Positions 31,863-44,209 of a stretch of 64,000 nt of DNA are shown here, in pieces; position 1 is the stretch's first letter; every line of letters starts with the position of its first letter. The position numbers were made by a program, and so were the translations under genes. Source of the DNA: Siphonodentalium dalli (taxonomy: Eukaryota > Mollusca > Scaphopoda > Gadilida > Siphonodentaliidae); NCBI GenBank assembly GCA_032622095.1, contig CP136066.1:3867784-3931783 (forward strand), written 5' to 3'. Below the pieces are notes generated by a model that worked only from the letters and a program-made list of their open reading frames with translations, ran no database searches and had not been told where the DNA came from.

Positions 31863-32934
31863 ATGTGTACTTTAATCATGCGTCGATAATTGTTATAAAA
31901 TACAATGCTATCGACAGGCAAATTCTGGTAGTGGGAAGTACGAAGTTGAAAGTTTCACGTATTTAACAAAGATGTATATCCCTATACTAAGCAGTTTAAG
32001 ATTAGTTTTCTGACAAATTACAACTTTCTTTATCGAAATGCCTCCACAAAATGCCAGGTAGTTTTGCGCAGGTTGGCAAATTAAAAGATCATTTAGCACC
32101 CATTGCCAACGATGGTATAAAACGTTCGAGTCTTGACTTCCACGACAAAATCAACATACATTACTTATACACACACTCAACCTGAACTGACAAATTAAGT
32201 TAAAGCGCCCATTTCCAACAACGCCTTTGTTGAGCGCATATACATTTCGTCAATACAATAGCAGCGCAAATGTGGGCTTGTGTATGACGTCACATGCCGC
32301 CACTTTGACAAACGTAATACAAAATAGTCTATTCTTGAGTGAAAATACTGCATTTAGTGACCATGTTTGATCTCACGTTGCTTTGACCAATCGGCGTGAA
32401 AGTTGGCGAGCCGTCTTCTGTGGCACCGTATGCCGTGTTCCAACTTTGGGTTAGATTTGACGTATGTTTGAACATTTATAAACGCGCCAAATGCGTGACC
32501 GATCGGTTTATAGGTGCACGACTAACTTGAATTATTACATTTGAAACGTGGCGTCGCCATATTGATTTTCCCAACTGCACATACGAACATAAGAAATTCT
32601 GAGGGTGACGACTCCCCATTTCGGACGCCGGATTCGGGATCTGTTATGGCGTATTCCGATCGCCAGACCGGCCTACATCGGATGCCGTCGGGCACATATT
32701 TCACGATCCGTTTATATTATTTCCTGAAGCTAAACAACGATAAACAACCTAGTTCCGTCCGCTGATTTATATAGTTTTGCTTCACAATTTAGCTCCTTAA
32801 ATACGTATCGTTATATACGGTAGCACACTTGCATCTACGTGTACATGTATTATAGTACTAATTAATAGTAGTGTTCAAACGCGTGAAATCTGACCATACA
32901 GAAAGGCTGTTCTGTGCATTTTGTCATTTTTGGT
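31863..32934. other. No supportable gene
   Basis: Short open frames on both strands across 32520-32765 are overlapping shadows without a recognised motif. The rest is AT-rich. Confidence 0.35.
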
Positions 32935-35140
32935 TGATTGATTGATTGATTTATTGCATAAGTCACATAACAGTGAAACAAGCAAAACATATATACACTA
33001 TGTACACAACTTTGAATATCACATTAATCATTGTTCATTTCATATACAAAGCAGTAATTAAATTAGATTACACAATAATAGGTGATAAACTTAACAAGTA
33101 TGATAATTACATGTGTTCACCCATAACAATAAATGATTTCGATTATATAGTATAAGACACCTTCTTAAAGGCACACCTTAGGAATATGCATAGTCTTTTT
33201 ATGAGGCTTATATTTTGAAGAGATAGGAGACCATGGAATTTCTCTCTCGTAGGGTTCTTCCAAAAGTACTCAGGGATATATTGTTTTCTGATTTCATCCA
33301 AATGACTGCATATAATAACTAAATGGTATTCGTCTCCTAAATATTCTCCACATATGGTGCATATCCTATTGTCATTATCATTCTGAGATTTCTTCCATCT
33401 TGAGCACTCTATAGGCAGTTTATGGTTTGCAGTTCTGAGCTTCAAGAGGTATATCGATAGATTAGACGGCAAAATCTTCAAGTAATTTGGGTAACCGTAG
33501 TCAGTTTTAATAAAACTATAAAATTGGGCCCTCGATGAAGCAGATGTGTTTATGTCAACGATTAGTGCGTCCCAATGACGTTGTTTGAGAACAGTTTTTG
33601 CATTTCTCAGTTCAATAGCGGTCAGGCCCGTCTGGGTGATCCACTTTGATTGCAATTTCAAATCATAAAGAGCATTTTTGACAAAACATAACCATTTGGA
33701 GTTATTTTTGTCTGCTGTCTGTGAGTTCATCTCATGAGTCTGATAAATTAAGGTATAAATATTCTTAGCTAGCTCAGAGCCGTTACACGATACGAGCTTT
33801 GACCAATATATCAGAGCTCGGCATGTTATTTATATAGAGACGGGGTGTCGTGCGAATTCTGCATAAACTATGTAATTGGGGGAACTTATTTTGATGGACG
33901 CAACCATCTTACAAAATTTTAGATGTAGTGTCTCTACACTTTGAATACGTTCAAAACACCATATCTCACTCCCATACAGTAATATAGGTAAAATCATCTT
34001 ATCGAATAAATCAAGCATAATATCAATGGGTAAGTTTAGTTTTCGGACCTTATTAAGCAGTCCGTACATGGCTCTCGTTGCAGAATTAAATGTTTTCTTT
34101 ATGTTCTGGCAGAAGCGACCATTATACAATAATTTAACCCCTAAATAAGTGAATTCTTTAACTATTTCAAGAACACAGCCTCTATACATGAATGTGGGAA
34201 GATTTTTTGACCACTTCTTCGTGAAAATCATTAATTTGGTCTTTTTTGTATTAACTTGAAGTTTCCAAGCTTCTGCATAATCGGCAAAGGCGAGGAGAGC
34301 CCTATGCATATTATCTTCGTCGTCAGAAAATAGAACGGTATCGTCGGCATATAAAATACATAACAATTTAATAAAGCAGCCAACATTTTGCATATATGAT
34401 TCATCTAGAAATTTCAGAGGGTCTATTGCACAATCATACAAAAAACTTTGTAAATCATTTACATAGAGAGAAAATAAGAAAGGTGACATTATTTCACCTT
34501 GAAATAGGCCCATATTACTTACAAAAAAGTCAGACATAGAGTTGTTGTCTCTGACACAAATTTTAATTTTGCCATACATATCCTTTATAATATTTAGGAC
34601 TTTACCATTAATGTCATAGTTCATCATTTTTAGCCACAATGCGTCCCTCCAAATCGTATCAAATGCTTTTCTAAAGTCTATAAAGATACAATAAAGTTTC
34701 TTGCCACTTGATAAATAGAGATCTATTATACTCTGTAATATGAATATGTTATCTATCGTGGAGTGTCCTTTTCTAAATCCGGTTTGTGTTTTCAAGATAA
34801 TCTCGAATTCTTCGGAAAAAGCTACTAGTCTGCTATTGAGTATTGATGTGAATATCTTCGAGAAACAGCTTAGCAGTGTTATACCACGGTATGAATCTGG
34901 ATTTTTGGGGTCCCCAGAGTTTTTATAGATAGGTTTTATCATACCTATCGCCCACCCTAGTGGGAAAATACCACAGTTCAGAATCAAATTAAATAATAAA
35001 ACATAAACTGGCATAAACATATCTAAAGTCGATTTGAAATATTCATTACATAGCTGGTCATAACCACTTGCCTTTCCATTTTTAAGCCTCAATATGGCAG
35101 TCTTAATTTCCTCCTCCGATATAGGATTATTGGTTCATAG
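32935..35140 (-). mobile_element. 5'-truncated LINE with (AATC)n tail
   Basis: The 3' end is marked by GATT repeats at 32937-32953 (AATC on the element strand). The 5' end breaks off within the reverse transcriptase near 35130, as expected from incomplete reverse transcription. The tail unit is the same as that of the SINE at 48333, so LINEs of this type could have moved the SINE. Confidence 0.75.
33143..35139 (-). pseudogene. LINE reverse transcriptase, 5' truncated and frameshifted
   Basis: The sense begins NPISEEEIKTAILRLKNGKA and continues through the reverse-transcriptase blocks SYRGITLLSCFSKIFTSILN, TGFRKGHSTIDNIF, CIFIDFRKAFDTIW and LCILYADDTVLFSD. It reaches a stop after AEFARHPVSI at 33830. 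A frame change follows. The C-terminal domain (33143-33730) carries CTICGEYLGDEYHLVIIC, the same Cys/His knuckle as in the LINE at 24.5 kb. The two LINEs are thus related but clearly different copies or subfamilies. The endonuclease domain is absent. Confidence 0.85.
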
Positions 35141-35284
35141 GGTATGGAAGCCGATTATCAGTGGGTTGGGTGTTACATGGTGTGGGTGTAATCATAATTA
35201 TCCATCGACGGCCACTCTAAAGTGTCGTTTATTGGATGCAATTCCGAACAGAAAGGCGTTTTTGCCAATTTGGGTCGTAGGATA

Positions 35285-35575
35285 TAAATGGTATAAACGC
35301 TCTTTATTAGTTCCATATCAGGAATTCACCATCAAAGAACGCTCTCTATGTTTACCACCATAATATAAACAAACACCAGAAAAGTAACTTTGTATGCTAT
35401 TGTTTACAATAGTCAAACATATGACAATAAAAACATATTGTTTATGCGATATTTCTTATTTATATACGGACAAAGTCTGTCTACATATTGATGTTCTTTC
35501 TGTTGGTAGCGGTTTTTGGCGGGTGTAAATATTTTCACATGTTACCCACCGCCAAGGCCAACCGTACCTTTAAGG
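35285..35575 (+). repeat. Long inverted repeat, left copy (partner 37370-37630)
   Basis: ATAAACGCTCTTTATTAGTT, CATAATATAAACAAACAC, CATATGACAATAA and ACCCACCGCC occur in order. They recur in reverse-complement order at 37370-37630, at roughly three-quarters identity over about 270 bases. The pair encloses about 1.8 kb without a gene. It may be the ends of a decayed element of about 2.3 kb. Confidence 0.6.
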
Positions 35576-37369
35576 CCTGTTTGACATTCGCTTTTATCCA
35601 TCAAAGGTGCTCCAGACACTTCATATCGCTATAATCATAGTAGTATGTACATGTACCTTTTTTTACAAACTTGTATGTTATTTTGCATGACCGCACTTCG
35701 AAGAATTCTACAGCCGCTCATGCACTTAATGCATCAATTTAAAAGAAGTACATGGAATTATGCACTTTTATCCAAATTGTTATCACAAAAAATATGGAAA
35801 TACTAGTGAGTACTAGTGCTATACTAACATGTAGATTATTAAGTCTTTTCACAGTATGAATTTATGATTCCGGCCAATAATTCATGTTCATTATAAATAC
35901 CATGTCGCTTACTTTGTTCATAGAACACACAAGGCCAAATTCATTCATTTGTTACATATATTATGTTGAGTATAAACGGAGACGATCTCATAAATGGCCG
36001 GAATTAGTTTACCCTTTAATGCTTGTAATACATGCATGCACTAGTACCTGTTTAGATCCAAGTTTTCCCGGTCCACAACTTGTGGTATTTGTTGGCTTGA
36101 TGCTGTTTTTGACCGAGTCCCATCCCGATGTTCTTCTATAATGGACTTTACGACCAGAATTGTGGGCTGAAGTTATTTAGATTATAGCACTACCAGTATT
36201 TCTTCAGATTGGGTCAAATTGACGCTTTTTTATAAGAATATAGAGGGCAGCCTTTCCCATGCTTTCAAACCTGCATATACTTAAAGTAATTGACCATATC
36301 TAACGTGGTGTTACCCGGTAATGCTGCGGTATTACACTGCAGTAATTTCCAACACCATGGTAAGGTTACCGCTTGAACACAAAACAGTTGCACCACGGTG
36401 GATGCGGTACGCAATTAAAATGCAGTGATTCTCCTTATATCTTTGGAACTTAAAGGAATGGATGGCCTTCGTTACAGGTTATAATTTAAAAATAACATTT
36501 ACAAAAAGTGTACCAAGAATATACTAATAGTATAGAATAATGTTCATATGAATGCATTATTATCCACGAAACACACTTTATGTCAGTCAATCGTTTGTTT
36601 ATAAACAGCACTTAAATAGTGAGCGATAAACAAAACACTCATTACCGTCACAATTTCCGACTAAATCCTGAAAAGTTACCCATAATTCTAGTGTGTTTAA
36701 GGAGTCGATTATACCGGTACTTAGGGCATTACTGTATTTGATGTCCCAAGCTGTTGCATACAGAAAAGACTTCAGCTAGTACCTGAACAGTAAACATGCA
36801 ATCTGCACAGAATGACACAATTTTGTTTATGGGTCTGTTGATATGACACGAGTGCTAGCGCACAATGATAGAATGAACAGCACATCCTAGAGTTCTATCT
36901 TTCCTCAATGGCACAAGTGCCGTGCCAACAAATCCATTAATACAAGTGTCGTTCTGTGTTTATTACACATCACCTGTACTAGAATCTGTGCATTTAAAAA
37001 TACAGACTTACAATGTTTATTGAGGCACATACAGGGCTTGTTTTGTCATGTGTTGTGATTTTTTTTCCTATCGTTTGAACTGGATACTCAAATAACAGAA
37101 ATTGTTATATTTTTTTGCAACCAACAGATTTGAGATAAATCTTTCTATAAACATATTGAAAATCATGTGTCAGGCGTAATTATTAGCAATCAATATATTT
37201 TTGTTGCGTATATAGGTGTATACAATTTTAAGAGGCATAACAAGATACAGGTAGTACCTGTCAGGTACTTTGTATAGTTTCACTTCGGGAACGTACACAG
37301 TATCTTGTTTGGACACTTTCAATTTTAGAAAGACATCAATGTAACGAAAATTGCTGTGTGTATATTTAA
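35576..37369. other. Non-coding interval, with a solo MITE arm
   Basis: No gene is recognised. At 36659-36735 there is a single arm of the MITE family of 31.6 and 53.8 kb (GACTAAATCCTGAAAAGTTA to GGGCATTACTGTAT). Between 36300 and 36410 there is a weak inverted repeat around GCGGTATTACACTGCAGTAA. Confidence 0.5.
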
Positions 37370-37630
37370 AGGTACAGGAGGCCATGGCGGTGGGTATGCT
37401 GTGAAAATATTTCCACAGGTCAAAAACCGCGACAAACAGAAAGAATATTAAAATGTATACAAATGAGAAATATCGCATTAGTAACAGTATGTTATTGTCA
37501 TATGTTGACCATTGTAAACAAAAGCATAACAAGTTACTTTCCTTGTGTTTGTTTATATTATGATGGTAAACACAAGGAGTGCTCTTTGTTGCTGAATTCC
37601 TAATATGGAACTAATAAAGAGCGTTTATGT
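37370..37630 (-). repeat. Long inverted repeat, right copy (partner 35285-35575)
   Basis: Reverse complement of the left copy, ending GGAACTAATAAAGAGCGTTT. Confidence 0.6.
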
Positions 37631-37870
37631 CATTTGTATGTGATTAGCCAGTAACACTGTGCTGTCTTCTGTAACACAATCATGGAGGCCCTTGCTTAGG
37701 TGAAATATAGTACTAGTAGGTTTTAATGATATCATGCTGTTTACGCCATGGCCATGGTATATATGAACGAAACTGTATGTGTTTTTCTGTTTACGGTGAT
37801 TGAAACACATATGAATATTTTCGACAACTATAAGGCCTCCCGTGCCTTTTAAGTCACCTTATTTTCTCTA

Positions 37871-37974
<104 letters not shown>

Positions 37975-37979
37975 CTATC

Positions 37980-38420
37980 TCTTAAAACACAATTGAAAAA
38001 ATTCTATATTCATTGAAAATTAAATGTTTTCTTAATTAAGAATTGTTTTCTAATTATCTCTCCTAAATGGGGAAAATATTCCTACTTAAGAAAACTTGTT
38101 TTTCCTTACTTAGATTTATTTTCCAACTTGAGAAAATCTCGTTCTATAAAAAATGGCAACACTTAAGATAAAATATCTTGACGCTATTTCTTACTTTAGA
38201 AAATATTATTTCTTGTTCTAGAATAAATGTGTGGCTTTCTTAAAATTCTAGCTATTCTCCCGAGATAATCGCAGTATCTTAAACTTATCTTATCTTATCT
38301 TATTTTAAGAAAAATTAACTTATGCAAGAAATACAATTTTTCCTACAATAAGAAAGAAAAATCTATACTAAGATTTTTTTACTAGGATTTTCTTACTAAG
38401 ATTACTAAGATATAATTTGA
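37980..38420. other. AT-rich region of short TTCTTAAG-type palindromes
   Basis: The region holds many CTTAAG, TTAAGAA and TTAGAAAAT words in both orientations, and a (TCTTA)n run at 38286-38308. No gene is seen. Confidence 0.45.
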
Positions 38421-38921
38421 AATGCATCATGAACATAGATGCATCAGTCTCAGTTAAACGTTTGTTCCGAGTTACGTCAATACGTATAAGTTGTATTTAA
38501 AACACACGTTGTGTGTTACTAATTATGATACACATATTATACTATAATGATTATATATGCTGCATTTACTTGCAACTCACGTTCGATCATCCCAAATGGA
38601 GTAATATTCTTCGCTTTAAAGTCTACAATTTTCCGATGTGTTCGTATTGATAAGATAAGATAATATGTATTAGCAAATCATAGAAAATACGATGTCTTCT
38701 ACAAAATTGATATAAACAATTTTGACAAATATATACTACGATAGGGATGGAAATCAATACATTATATATGGTCTTATACTACAATAACTGTTACTTGTAT
38801 CCATTCGTCTCGTTCGTTATGAGGCTAGCATTACGCGTCATTCTGGGTCTAGCATGATATCGTTCTACAAAATCGAACAGGCCTTCATACAGTTAGATAT
38901 TGCCTTTGAAGCATTAACTTT

Positions 38922-38940
38922 GGGGGGGGGGGGGGGGGGG
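38922..38940 (+). repeat. G19 homopolymer
   Basis: Nineteen consecutive G bases. Other long G or C runs are at 46532-46543, 48919-48950 and 53193-53206. Confidence 0.9.
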
Positions 38941-39400
38941 TCAGTAGTTTTTTTTAAAGAAAATCGCTGGATAAAGTGCTCTTCATCTTCCATCACATTA
39001 CAGCGTATGCATTTTCTATATATTCTATCGGATTTGAGCCTCTTGTGTATTCTGAGTTAAATACTTTTGACATTCAAAATTATTATAGATATTCCCTAAA
39101 AGTTGAAGTTTATTATCTTTTTCTTTTCATGAAATATGCGTTAACTGGTTACTGTTCGAAACGTGTATCTGGTTATAATAAAGAGCGTTTCGTGCTTAAT
39201 TACATGGTTGTGTTCCTGTATGTGTATATATACAGTTCGTGTTTACGGCTGGTCATTTCAAAATGGTTTTATTTATTTTACATTGTACTATGTGTGATAT
39301 AAACTTGGATGATTGAAGTTGTTGTATCGTAAATTCGTAATATTGTTTTGGGATGTATTTAGATTAAAACAATGGTTCTGTATTCTGTATTTGACGTGAC

Positions 39401-39665
39401 GTAAGAAAAAATGGTAAAAAGTGTTAAAAACAGATTATTTTAGGCCAATGCATTCTCTTATATATGCGAGGCGACCTATGGTCGACTCGCATATATAAGA
39501 GAATGCATTGGCACAGGGCATAACTATAACCATCACAATGTGGTCAATGAGCCGGTTCCAATGATATCCATATGTGTTTGGTTTTATTGAGACAGACCCA
39601 AGATATTTTAGGCTGTTGAAGCTTTATTTGGCCGGTTTTGGCCGGTTTGTTGGGTAAAGCGTTAA
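39401..39665. mobile_element. piggyBac-like MITE, diverged copy with central TATA hairpin
   Basis: The right end reads TTTGTTGGGTAAAGCG followed by TTAA, one base different from the intact copy at 47119-47507. At 39443-39517 two copies of the 37-bp sequence GTCGACTCGCATATATAAGA... face each other across a few bases, making a near-perfect palindrome. Downstream to 39665 the sequence matches 47345-47511 closely. A matching left tip was not found. Confidence 0.65.
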
Positions 39666-39669
39666 ACTG

Positions 39670-42340
39670 GTTTTGTATTTTAAATTCACTATATATATAT
39701 ATGGTAGCCATTTTGAAGAGTGGCCATTGAATGAATCATGACATATAGGGGATGCCTACGGGTTCTGACATGATACGATAGTTGCCATGACCGGGTGCAA
39801 ACAAGTACCGATTTTCCACGAGCTGCTTGGAACATCTGAAATTGCTTGTACCAATTGCAACGAATGATAATTATCGTATTCAGTCAAAAGCCATATTTCA
39901 ATTTACCATCGTGTTATCTCAGGTGATTGATTTTAAAATGTAGGCGGAAACCAATATGCTGAATTCCAACAGACTCTCTTCAACTTAAAAAGCTGCACGT
40001 CGCATAACACACTAGTACCATTCTCCTCCTTAATGTTTGCCAAACGTGTCTTACTATGAAAACAACACCGATAATAACATTCCATTACTAGTCCCACTAC
40101 AATGAAATAATTACATATTTATAACATATATCATAGTCCGGTGGTTTCCTGGCGTATTCTTTTAGTTTGAGCTTGCGGCCGCGATTAGCCGGTTGTAAAG
40201 CTATGGATGTTAATACGAAAACCCAATAACAAACTCGTATTTGCAAATGACAGACACTAATGTATGACTTGCATAAGAGCTGCCAAGATGTGTCGCATTG
40301 CTTATTTTCTTAAGTTTGCTATTGTTGGATATCATAATACAAGTATAATGATGATGTAAAAGATATGGTAATCCTTCTGTGCAGTGTACGGAGTGACCCC
40401 TTGTTATATTTTAATATACAAATTTGTCCTCTTGATAAAAAATAGCCGCCAAAATGCCGACCGGAAGTGGGGAAATTGAGGTTTTTCCATACAAGTCACC
40501 TACACCATTTCCGATTGTATCAAACTGTCGACGATTAGGGAATATACTCTGTAATCTTGATAACAAATCGCTTAGGCATCACATTAGTTGATTTCTGGTA
40601 TCCTCATCTTGAGTTTGTTTTCCAAACGCAATGGTTTAAAGGAAGTGGTATGAATTTTTGCCAATATATACTTTTTTATTTTCTAATTATTTCCTTAAAA
40701 AATTAGAATTAATCGGTGATGGAAATAAATGGATGGGATCACTACATAAGGTATCTACACGTAACTGGATCTAGAAACTGCCATATTAATCCAAGGTGGC
40801 TTCCAAAATGGCGGCCAAAATACGATGATACCCAAATTTTACCCCCTTTCACCCAATTACGTTTCTGTCATGAAGGTGAATGTAGTAGACTAATTGCTTC
40901 TTCCAAATAAATAATCGCCATGTTATAACACTTTCCTATTAGTTGACTCACCGCAATGACTCAAAATGCGAGTTTATATGATAATTATTTTCCAAATACA
41001 TGTAGGCATCGGGAAAATTTTCCAAACATATTTTGTTATACTTAAACTACTATGTCCACCACAGGAGAACGAACGATGTCTCGGTGTTAGATATACATGT
41101 ATGGATTTTTGTGCTCAGATTTAGATAATCCGAAGTTATTGATATCGTATTGTAATCGAGATGGCATTACATTTGGCATTAAACTACATATATTTCCGCA
41201 TTATATCCAAACGTGTAAGAATGACACATACGTATGTCATTATTATATGAGTTTCGGTGCGAATATGCCATTCACTATATAAACCCGACATATATGTTCA
41301 AGCACGTTAAGTATATGGACTTGTGCCAAACTCGATTCTGATATTATATTAATAGTTTAATAGAGACCAACATAGTATATGGATATAATAGTGAAGTCAC
41401 CAACTTCAGGCGCTGTCAGTTACCAGCTCTCAAATGATGCATGTGATCGCCATATGTTCTTGCATATCGATAACGATTGAATATGTCTACTCGAATACTA
41501 AATGGTCTAGCGACGGATTCGATCAGATTTCTATATATAGCGAAAAGTGACTGGCTTTTGATCTTGTCAATTTCACAATGATACCTCTATACCACCGGTA
41601 GAGGCTTGGTTGGTGACCGCGGCTGGATAACCTGTCGAAGTTACATTGTAGACGGAAGTTTTCTGACATAAAATCCATAAAAGTCTTTGTAAAATGAATC
41701 CTTGTATGGGTACTCTTGGTAGTTGGAATGGAAAATCGACACCAAATTATCAGATCCCTGTTTCTGCAATTATGGCAAACATATATGTGTAGGAAGAAAT
41801 GTTGATGATTGACTCATACTTAAACTGATTCTTGTCACCAGTGCATACTAAGTACCGGTACATTTACACCTGTGCATCGACATAACGACCAAGATGTTAT
41901 CGTGACATATTAGAACTAGGACTCAAGTACTTGTATTTCAGCGATATTAGCATATTCTTGTATCAGTACCTGTATGTTTAGATTAGTTTGTCTCACATAC
42001 AATTATTGCTAATGTGTATCTGGACCATATGTTGGGGTGAATACAAAATTATTTGCGATAATGACTCGCACACACCTGCTCAGTTGATGTCGGTCCATAA
42101 TGAGACGTATACGTATTGATGTTGTATTATGCGTTGGATAAATACTGTTAAACTAAGGTATATATGCTCAAAGTGCATTGCTTAAGTGAACAAGTATGGA
42201 GCCATTCGTGCAATAGCTTCTCCATGACCGTTTATATTTATTCTGAAGTTAATCTATAATTATATGAATAATAAATTTAGTTAAAATAAATAATAATAAA
42301 TAATAAATTTAGTTTAAAGCCGTAAATCCCCATATAGCTC
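39670..42340. other. No supportable gene
   Basis: Scattered AAAATGGCGGCC-type words occur at about 40440-40500 and 40810-40825, and similar context recurs near 61540 and 61890. This suggests an old dispersed repeat. I see no coding exon. Confidence 0.35.
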
Positions 42341-42399
42341 TTAGGCTTTACATCAATACATATACAATGATGATTATAACATAGTAAGAACTATCAATT

Positions 42400-42850
42400 A
42401 TGTACAATGAGTTGCTCATCTGGCTACCAATAGTGGGTCGGATGATACACACGTTGAAACAGATGCGTTTTAAGTTTAGATGTGAACATTTTGAGCGACT
42501 GTGACCAGGCAATTTATTCCAGAGAAATGGTGAAGCCACGGAAAAGGCAGCTGTTACGATGTCACCCGGTACAAACACAAGACTGTGAGAACTTTTAGAT
42601 CGCAGAGGCCGCGGAGGAACATATCGAGAAATCAAGTCTGCCAAGTATGATGGGGCCTCGCTATTCAGACACCTGTGCGTTAATTTAAAAATTTTGAATT
42701 AAATCCGTTCCCTCGGAGGTAACCAGTGGAGCTCGCACATTAATGGCGTGACATGATCATATTTACGGCTCATAAACATAATTCGTGATGCAGATTTCTG
42801 CACAGTTTCGATATGCCGCTTGGCTGGGATAGACAAGCATGCATGATGCA
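42400..42850 (-). pseudogene. LINE reverse-transcriptase C-terminal fragment
   Basis: In two frames the minus strand encodes KRHIETVQKSASRIMFMSRK, YDHVTPLMCELHWLPPRERI, then HRCLNSEAPSYLADLISRYV and AFSVASPFLWNKLPGHSR. The order LQ-x-VQN-A-R, Y-HVTP-L--LHWLP-R-RI, P-YL-DL-Y, FSV-AP-LWN-LP is the classic C-terminal end of CR1/L2/RTE-like LINE proteins. It is a dead fragment with a frameshift near 42690. The rest of the element is not seen. Confidence 0.75.
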
Positions 42851-42979
42851 TAACTGCAAAATGTTTATTCAATTTATGGGATATAGCCAGATTGATATGA
42901 TAATTCCCAGGCGAACAGAAGTAGAACACACACGACATTGTTGCATACTGACTTTCAACGTATCGGTGCAAATGAAAAT

Positions 42980-43955
42980 GGTCTGACCTTCATTGTAGGC
43001 ATAATCGCCGCTGCCACAACGTGGCATCATAACGTCACATATGTAAATCAAAGAGTCAAGACTATAAGGATTCATATGCCACAGTAAGTTAATTTTCTTC
43101 ACCATTTCGTTGTTTGAAATGCATTCACAATGTGTTGAACTTGGTATAATTAAGACGTAATGAAAAACAGGGCATAAGGATATCAATTTACATGATTTAC
43201 ATCACCTCAAATATGGTATTTCATTACACAAGACAGTGCTGTGTCACATGCAGCTTTGACTTGTTCCTTACAATGTAAACCACATTTTGTTTCAGGACAT
43301 TTTCCCGCCTCAATCGCAGGTGAGTGCAGTAATCTCTGTGTGCACAATTGAGTGAAGCAATTATTAAAACAACCGACTGTAAAATATGGATGACATATAT
43401 TTTGTTCTGAGAATTTGTGGCTCAAAGTTAGATAGACACCAATTGCATGATGCACGTACATGTACTGGTATGGATATAGGCAAATGATCTACATGGAAGC
43501 TGGTTGCAAGGAGATGCATACGTTCACTTTAATGCAACACCACTAAATTACGTCCTAGATACAATTTGTATTATGTGTGTCGACAACATACAGTATCTCG
43601 TCCCGGCAACAACAATATCTCCACCAAGAACTGGTATGCTCAGTAGGTTGAAATTGTTTATGGAATGTGGAAATATAGTCAACACAAGACAAGTGAAGGA
43701 GACCAAATGTTTATATTTCCCGATTTGCTAGCATGCAAATGTAGTGAACGTATTGGCCCCGATATTTATCAAAGGAAAAGATATACTGACATATATTTCC
43801 CTAGAAAAAAGTGACGGCGCTCATATCTCGCTGAATGTCTTCACTTCATCGATCGAATGGAACAAGGGAACTCAGCTAGTAATATTGACCCATACACTAG
43901 TTACTTATATGCGAGTATGACAAATGCTTTCTCTCTCCAAAATGAGGGTGGGTGA
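42980..43955. other. No supportable gene
   Basis: There are short open frames without recognised motifs. Cys-containing frames on the minus strand at 43207-43461 have no regular spacing or signal peptide. Confidence 0.35.
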
Positions 43956-44209
43956 CAAGCCTTGAAATAGTGTGCCTGTCATTTGCAACATGAGGCCCCC
44001 AGAGGGTGAATTTAGTGATGCTATCCCACATAGCATGCTAGCATCAACAAATTCACCCTCTGTGGACCTCATTATGCGTACACCTCAGCAGAATGAGGTT
44101 CACAGAGGGTGAATTTGGTGATGCTAGCCCGCTATGCGGGGTAGCATCTCTAAATTCACCCTCTGGGAACCTCATTCTGCAAATGACAGACACACTATTT
44201 CAAGGCTTG
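43956..44209. mobile_element. MITE with nested double hairpin and 8-bp duplication
   Basis: The tips CAAGCCTTGAAATAGTGTG and CACACTATTTCAAGGCTTG are inverted repeats of about 33 bases. Flanks GTGGGTGA (43948-43955) and GTGGATGA (44210-44217) form an 8-base duplication with one change, the size made by hAT transposons. Inside, AGAGGGTGAATTT occurs four times in alternating orientation, giving two stacked hairpins. Confidence 0.7.

Noticed and set aside
32522-32765. Overlapping frames on both strands (60 and 74 codons)
   Set aside because: Neither has a motif, splice signal or neighbour that favours coding.
42869-43186. Minus-strand 105-codon frame
   Set aside because: It has no motif and only partly overlaps the LINE fragment, in another frame.
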